64,000 nt of DNA. It comes from Kumtagia sp044326205. GTDB lineage: Bacteria > Pseudomonadota > Alphaproteobacteria > Rhizobiales > Rhizobiaceae. Numbering within the stretch: position 1 is the stretch's first letter; every line of letters starts with the position of its first letter. Made by a program: the position numbers and the translations under genes. Under the pieces are notes generated by a model. The model made no database searches and was not told where the DNA came from. It saw only the letters and a list, made by a program, of their open reading frames with translations. Location of the stretch: contig NZ_JBIRCY010000001.1 of assembly GCF_044326205.1 (NCBI RefSeq), positions 124,001-188,000 on the forward strand. The letters are read 5' to 3'. This document shows positions 60,845 through 64,000 of this stretch, piece by piece.

Positions 60845-61741
60845 ATGACCAACACGAAGATGACGGCCGAGATCGAAGGCAAAGCTGGCTTCATCGCGGC
60901 GCTTGACCAGAGCGGCGGGTCGACCCCCGGCGCACTGCGCCTCTATGGCGTACCGGAAACTGCCTACAGCGGCGACACCGAGATGTTCAAGCTGGTCCAT
61001 GAGATGCGGGTGCGCATCATGACCGCGCCGGCCTTCACGGGCGACAAGATCCTGGCGGCCATCCTTTTCGAGCGCACGATGGACGGAGTGGCGCAGGGCA
61101 AGCCCGTCCCGTTGTTCCTGTGGGAGGATCGCAAGATCGTCCCGTTCCTCAAGGTCGACAGCGGGCTCGCGGCCGAGGCGGACGGTGTCAGCCTGATGAA
61201 GCCGATGCCCGGGCTTGAACCGCTGCTGGAGCGCGCCGTGAAAGCCGGCATCTTCGGCACAAAAATGCGTTCGGTCATCAACCTGCCGTCGAAGGCGGGC
61301 ATCGCGGCAGTGGTCGCGCAGCAGTTCGACGTAGCCGCGCAGATCGCCGCCCATGGGCTGATGCCGATCATCGAGCCGGAAGTGTCGATCAAGAGTCCGG
61401 ACAAGTCTGGCGCGGAAACGATCCTTCGAGAAGAAATCCTGAAAAAGCTCGACGCCCTGCCGCAGGATCGGAAAGTCATGCTGAAGCTGACGATCCCCGA
61501 TACGCCGGATTTCTACGCGCCGCTGGTCAAGCATCCGCGCATCGCCAGGGTCGTGGCGCTGTCGGGCGGCTACGGCCGCGCCGACGCCTGCAAGCGGCTC
61601 GCCGCCAACCACGGCATGATCGCCAGTTTCTCGCGGGCATTGGCCGAAGACCTCCGGCATTCGATGAGCGACGCTGAATTCGACGCCGCGCTCAAGGAAT
61701 CGATCGACGAAATCTACGCCGCCTCGACCCAAAAAGTCTGA
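60845..61741 (+). CDS. Class I fructose-bisphosphate aldolase
   Basis: A 298-residue Schiff-base aldolase of the bacterial class I type (FbaB-like). The start KMTAEIEGKAGFIAALDQSGGSTPGALRLYG is characteristic. The imine-forming lysine is expected in DRKVMLKLTIPDTPDF (near residue 212), and the phosphate-binding loop in VVALSGGYGRADACKRL. It would cleave fructose-1,6-bisphosphate in glycolysis or act in reverse. It has an AGGAGGAACTGA leader. It lies convergent to serA and 40 kb from gap-pgk, whereas fba usually follows pgk in related genomes. Confidence 0.93.
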   Translation: MTNTKMTAEIEGKAGFIAALDQSGGSTPGALRLYGVPETAYSGDTEMFKLVHEMRVRIMTAPAFTGDKILAAILFERTMDGVAQGKPVPLFLWEDRKIVPFLKVDSGLAAEADGVSLMKPMPGLEPLLERAVKAGIFGTKMRSVINLPSKAGIAAVVAQQFDVAAQIAAHGLMPIIEPEVSIKSPDKSGAETILREEILKKLDALPQDRKVMLKLTIPDTPDFYAPLVKHPRIARVVALSGGYGRADACKRLAANHGMIASFSRALAEDLRHSMSDAEFDAALKESIDEIYAASTQKV

Positions 61742-61756
61742 GCCGAGGCGCAGGTA

Positions 61757-61777
61757 GCCGGCGTCCTAGACGCCGGC
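61757..61777. terminator. Perfect hairpin between aldolase and serA stops
   Basis: GCCGGCGTC (61757-61765) pairs with GACGCCGGC (61769-61777) around CTA, which is the serA stop codon on the minus strand. It lies between two convergent genes and may act as a two-way terminator, but has no T-run on either side. Confidence 0.45.
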
Positions 61778-63364
61778 CACGTCGAATTTCAGCGGCTTGG
61801 CCGAGACGATCTTGGGGTTGGCGCGCAATTCGGCCAGCACATCCTCGGGGAACGGCGCGTCGAGATAGAGCAGCGCGATGGCGTCGCCGCCAGGCCGGTT
61901 GCGGCCGAGCTGGAAGTTGGCGATGTTGACGTTGTTCTTGCCGCAGATCGTGCCGAGCAGGCCGATGATGCCGGGCGCGTCGGGGTTGGTGGTGTAGAGC
62001 ATGTGCTGTCCCACCTCTGCATCGAGGTTGATGCCTTTGATCTGGATGAAGCGCGGCTTGTGGTCGGAAAAGCAGGTGCCGGCGATCGAGCGGGTCTGCT
62101 TCTCGGTGGTCACCGTCAGCTTGATGTAGCCGTCGAACACGCCCGATTTGTCACGCTTGACCTCGGACAGCATGATGCCGCGCTCCTTCACCATGATCGG
62201 CGCCGACACCATGTTGACGTCGGCCACTTGCGGCCGGATCAGGCCGGCGAGCGCCGCGCTGATCAGGGCGCGCGTGTTCATGGCGGCGGTGGCGCCGTCG
62301 AACAGCAATTCGACCTCCTTGATCGGCTCTTCAGTGACCTGGCCGACGAAAGCGCCCAGCACTTCCGCGAGCTTGATGAACGGTTTCAGCCGCGGTGCTT
62401 CCTCCGCCGTGATCGACGGCATGTTGATGGCGTTGGAGACCGCGCCTTTGATCAAATAGTCGGACATCTGCTCGGCGACCTGCAGCGCGACGTTCTCCTG
62501 CGCCTCGCTGGTGGAGGCGCCGAGATGCGGCGTCGTCACCACATTCTCCATGCCGAACAGCGGGTGCTCGGTCGCCGGCTCGGTCTCGAACACGTCGATG
62601 CCCGCTCCCGCTACCTTGCCACTCTTCAGCGCCGCGATAAGATCCTTCTCGACGATGAGCCCGCCGCGCGCGCAGTTGATGATGCGGACGCCGTCCTTCA
62701 TTTTTGCAATTGCCGACGCGTCAATGATGTTGCGGGTCTTGTCGGTCAGCGGCGTGTGCAGCGTGATGAAGTCGGCGCGATGGAACAGTTCGTCCAGTTC
62801 AACCTTCTCGACGCCGAGTTCGGTGGCGCGGCTTTCGGACAGGAACGGATCGTAGGCGACGACGTGCATCTTCAGGCCGACGCCGCGCGTCGCCACGATC
62901 GAGCCGATATTGCCACAGCCGACGATGCCGAGCGTCTTGCCCGTGATCTCGACGCCCATGAAGCGGTTCTTCTCCCACTTGCCCGCGTGGGTGGAAGCGT
63001 TGGCCTCGGGAATCTGGCGGGCCAGCGCGAACATCATGGCGATGGCGTGCTCGGCGGTGGTGATCGAATTGCCGAAGGGCGTGTTCATGACGATGATACC
63101 GCGCCGTGAGGCGGCGGGGATGTCGACATTGTCGACGCCGATGCCGGCGCGGCCGATCACCTTCAGATTGGTCGCGGCGGCGATCAGCTTTTCGGTGACT
63201 TTTGTCGCCGAGCGAATGGCGAGGCCGTCATAGTCGGCGATCTTTGCGAGCAAGGCATCCTTGTCCTTGCCGAGATCGGGCAGGTAGTCGACCTCGACGC
63301 CGCGATCCTTGAAGATCTGGACGGCGGTGGTGGAGAGTTTGTCGGAAACGAGAACGCGGGGCAT
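61766..63364 (-). CDS. serA: D-3-phosphoglycerate dehydrogenase
   Basis: A 532-residue long-form enzyme that starts serine synthesis by oxidising 3-phosphoglycerate. The catalytic/NAD domains cover residues 1-310 (RAGIGVDNVDIPAA; Rossmann motif GIVGCGNIGSIVA near residue 145; catalytic Arg in NCARGGLI; His in TPHLGASTSEA). An intervening allosteric-substrate-binding domain covers residues 320-450, and the C-terminal ACT domain (residues 455-532: MLYTTNPDAPGIIGLLGTICGKNNVNIANFQLGR) senses serine. The ATG at 63364 was chosen by homology; upstream sequence is a repeat. It is downstream of serC. Confidence 0.96.
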   Translation of the reverse strand: MPRVLVSDKLSTTAVQIFKDRGVEVDYLPDLGKDKDALLAKIADYDGLAIRSATKVTEKLIAAATNLKVIGRAGIGVDNVDIPAASRRGIIVMNTPFGNSITTAEHAIAMMFALARQIPEANASTHAGKWEKNRFMGVEITGKTLGIVGCGNIGSIVATRGVGLKMHVVAYDPFLSESRATELGVEKVELDELFHRADFITLHTPLTDKTRNIIDASAIAKMKDGVRIINCARGGLIVEKDLIAALKSGKVAGAGIDVFETEPATEHPLFGMENVVTTPHLGASTSEAQENVALQVAEQMSDYLIKGAVSNAINMPSITAEEAPRLKPFIKLAEVLGAFVGQVTEEPIKEVELLFDGATAAMNTRALISAALAGLIRPQVADVNMVSAPIMVKERGIMLSEVKRDKSGVFDGYIKLTVTTEKQTRSIAGTCFSDHKPRFIQIKGINLDAEVGQHMLYTTNPDAPGIIGLLGTICGKNNVNIANFQLGRNRPGGDAIALLYLDAPFPEDVLAELRANPKIVSAKPLKFDVAGV

Positions 63365-63381
63365 GGCAGCTTCCTTTTGCC

Positions 63382-63503
63382 ACCCTCCCCTTGAGGGGGA
63401 GGGTCGGACCGTAGGTCCGGGGTGAGGTGAATTCATCTGATATGGATGGGGATCACACCCCACCCCGACGCTTCGCGTCGACCCTCCCCCTCAAGGGGAG
63501 GGT
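63382..63503. repeat. 122-bp palindromic intergenic element
   Basis: The ends are perfect 25-bp inverted repeats (left 63382-63406, beginning ACCCTCCCCTTGAGG; right 63479-63503). Inside lie CGGACC-GTA-GGTCCG and an imperfect pair CGGGGTGAGGTG / CACACCCCACCCCG. It fills the serC-serA gap and is of the same general type as, but different in sequence from, the element at 53373-53624. Confidence 0.85.
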
Positions 63504-63512
63504 AGCTGGCGG

Positions 63513-64000
63513 CTAGGCCGCAGCCTTCAGCGCCGCCTTCTGCTGCGCAAAAGCCCAGTCGAGCCAGGGCGTCAGCCTGCGCAGATCGTCGGCCTCGACG
63601 GTCGCGCCGCACCAGATGCGCAGGCCGGGCGGGGCGTCGCGGTAGCTGGCGATGTCGTAGGCGACTTTCTCCGCCTCAAGCGCGGCCGTTAACGCCTTCA
63701 CGAAAGCCTGCTGGCCGACGTCGTCGAGGCCGGCGACCGCCGGGTCGACGAAACGCAGGCAGACCGACGTGTTCGACCGCGTCTCCGGAACTTCCGCCAG
63801 GAAGTCGACGGCGGCATTTTGCGCCACCCAGTCCGCCAGAACGCCGGCATTGGCGTCGGCGCGGGCGACCAGCCCGTCCAGCCCGCCGACCGACTTCGCC
63901 CATTCCAGCGCATCGATATAGTCCTCGACGCACAGCATGGACGGCGTGTTGATGGTCTCGCCCTTGAAAATACCCTCGATCAGCTTGCCGCCTGAGGTCA
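63513..64000 (-). CDS. serC: Phosphoserine transaminase, C-terminal part
   Basis: Only the last 162 codons are inside the window; the start lies beyond base 64000. The visible part begins SGGKLIEGIFKGETINTPSML and continues CVEDYIDALEWAKSVGG..., ending RIWCGATVEADDLRRLTPWLDWAFAQQKAALKAAA. This matches the alphaproteobacterial SerC form, a PLP enzyme converting 3-phosphohydroxypyruvate to phosphoserine. The PLP lysine is outside the window. Its position directly before serA, on the same strand, supports the call: together they form the serine pathway operon, with a palindromic element between them. Confidence 0.92.
   Translation of the reverse strand, partial: TSGGKLIEGIFKGETINTPSMLCVEDYIDALEWAKSVGGLDGLVARADANAGVLADWVAQNAAVDFLAEVPETRSNTSVCLRFVDPAVAGLDDVGQQAFVKALTAALEAEKVAYDIASYRDAPPGLRIWCGATVEADDLRRLTPWLDWAFAQQKAALKAAA

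Overview
This 64 kb window is a GC-rich, densely coded stretch of what looks like the main chromosome of an alphaproteobacterium in the order Rhizobiales (Hyphomicrobiales). It most resembles the Mesorhizobium/Aminobacter/Phyllobacteriaceae group. The basis is family content and gene order: a TrcR/DUF1013 protein, a DUF4164-zapA pair, ffh-chorismate mutase-rpsP, phaR next to phaA-phaB, and a Suv3-like helicase-S4-fdxA-carD-rpoH series. I see no rRNA, tRNA, CRISPR array, transposase or phage gene, so this is core chromosome with small accessory patches.

Layout. 0-4.7 kb: trcR, then two minus-strand operons (VOC / MGMT-like / WYL regulator, and a 54-aa protein / DJ-1), each headed by the same 20-bp palindrome. 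Next come an SDR and a small secreted protein. 5-14.4 kb: an AcrAB-type RND pump flanked by two secreted RTX calcium-binding proteins that share a C-terminal module. 14.8-27.6 kb: central metabolism (prpE, pgk, gap, tkt) with a K+/H+ antiporter between pgk and gap, a LysR/aldo-keto reductase pair, DUF4164-zapA and an alpha/beta hydrolase. 27.6-32.3 kb: a LysE exporter, an ArsR-SRPBCC operon, a broken SEC-C gene, and rpsP-chorismate mutase-ffh. 32.6-38 kb: an ABC-F ATPase, an FHA-nucleotidyl cyclase, a small membrane protein, a pyridine nucleotide-disulfide oxidoreductase and a DUF4126 protein. 38-42.2 kb: the PHB genes phaR and phaA-phaB, with a lower-GC zinc-ribbon gene inside the operon, then aqpZ. 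42.6-51 kb: an RNA helicase with a long disordered tail, an S4 RNA-binding protein, fdxA, carD, an RpoH-type sigma factor behind a general-stress (EcfG-type) promoter, and an M48 lipoprotein protease. 51-55.5 kb: thiBPQ under a TPP riboswitch, with a divergent thiamine pyrophosphokinase. 55.5-64 kb: a Uup-type ABC-F protein, a proline/alanine-rich membrane-anchored protein, purA, class I aldolase, serA and the end of serC.

The most notable non-coding signals are: two near-identical palindromes that define a small WYL regulon; two REPIN-like 77-80 bp inverted repeats; a 252-bp and a 122-bp intergenic palindromic element; an ArsR operator lying across the start codon; a GGAAC-N16-CGTT promoter before rpoH; a structured carD leader; and a SEC-C gene broken by two single-T insertions. 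I did not find a clearly new multi-gene defence or biosynthetic system. The best candidates for something undescribed are the WYL/MGMT-like regulon and the gene inserted between phaA and phaB.
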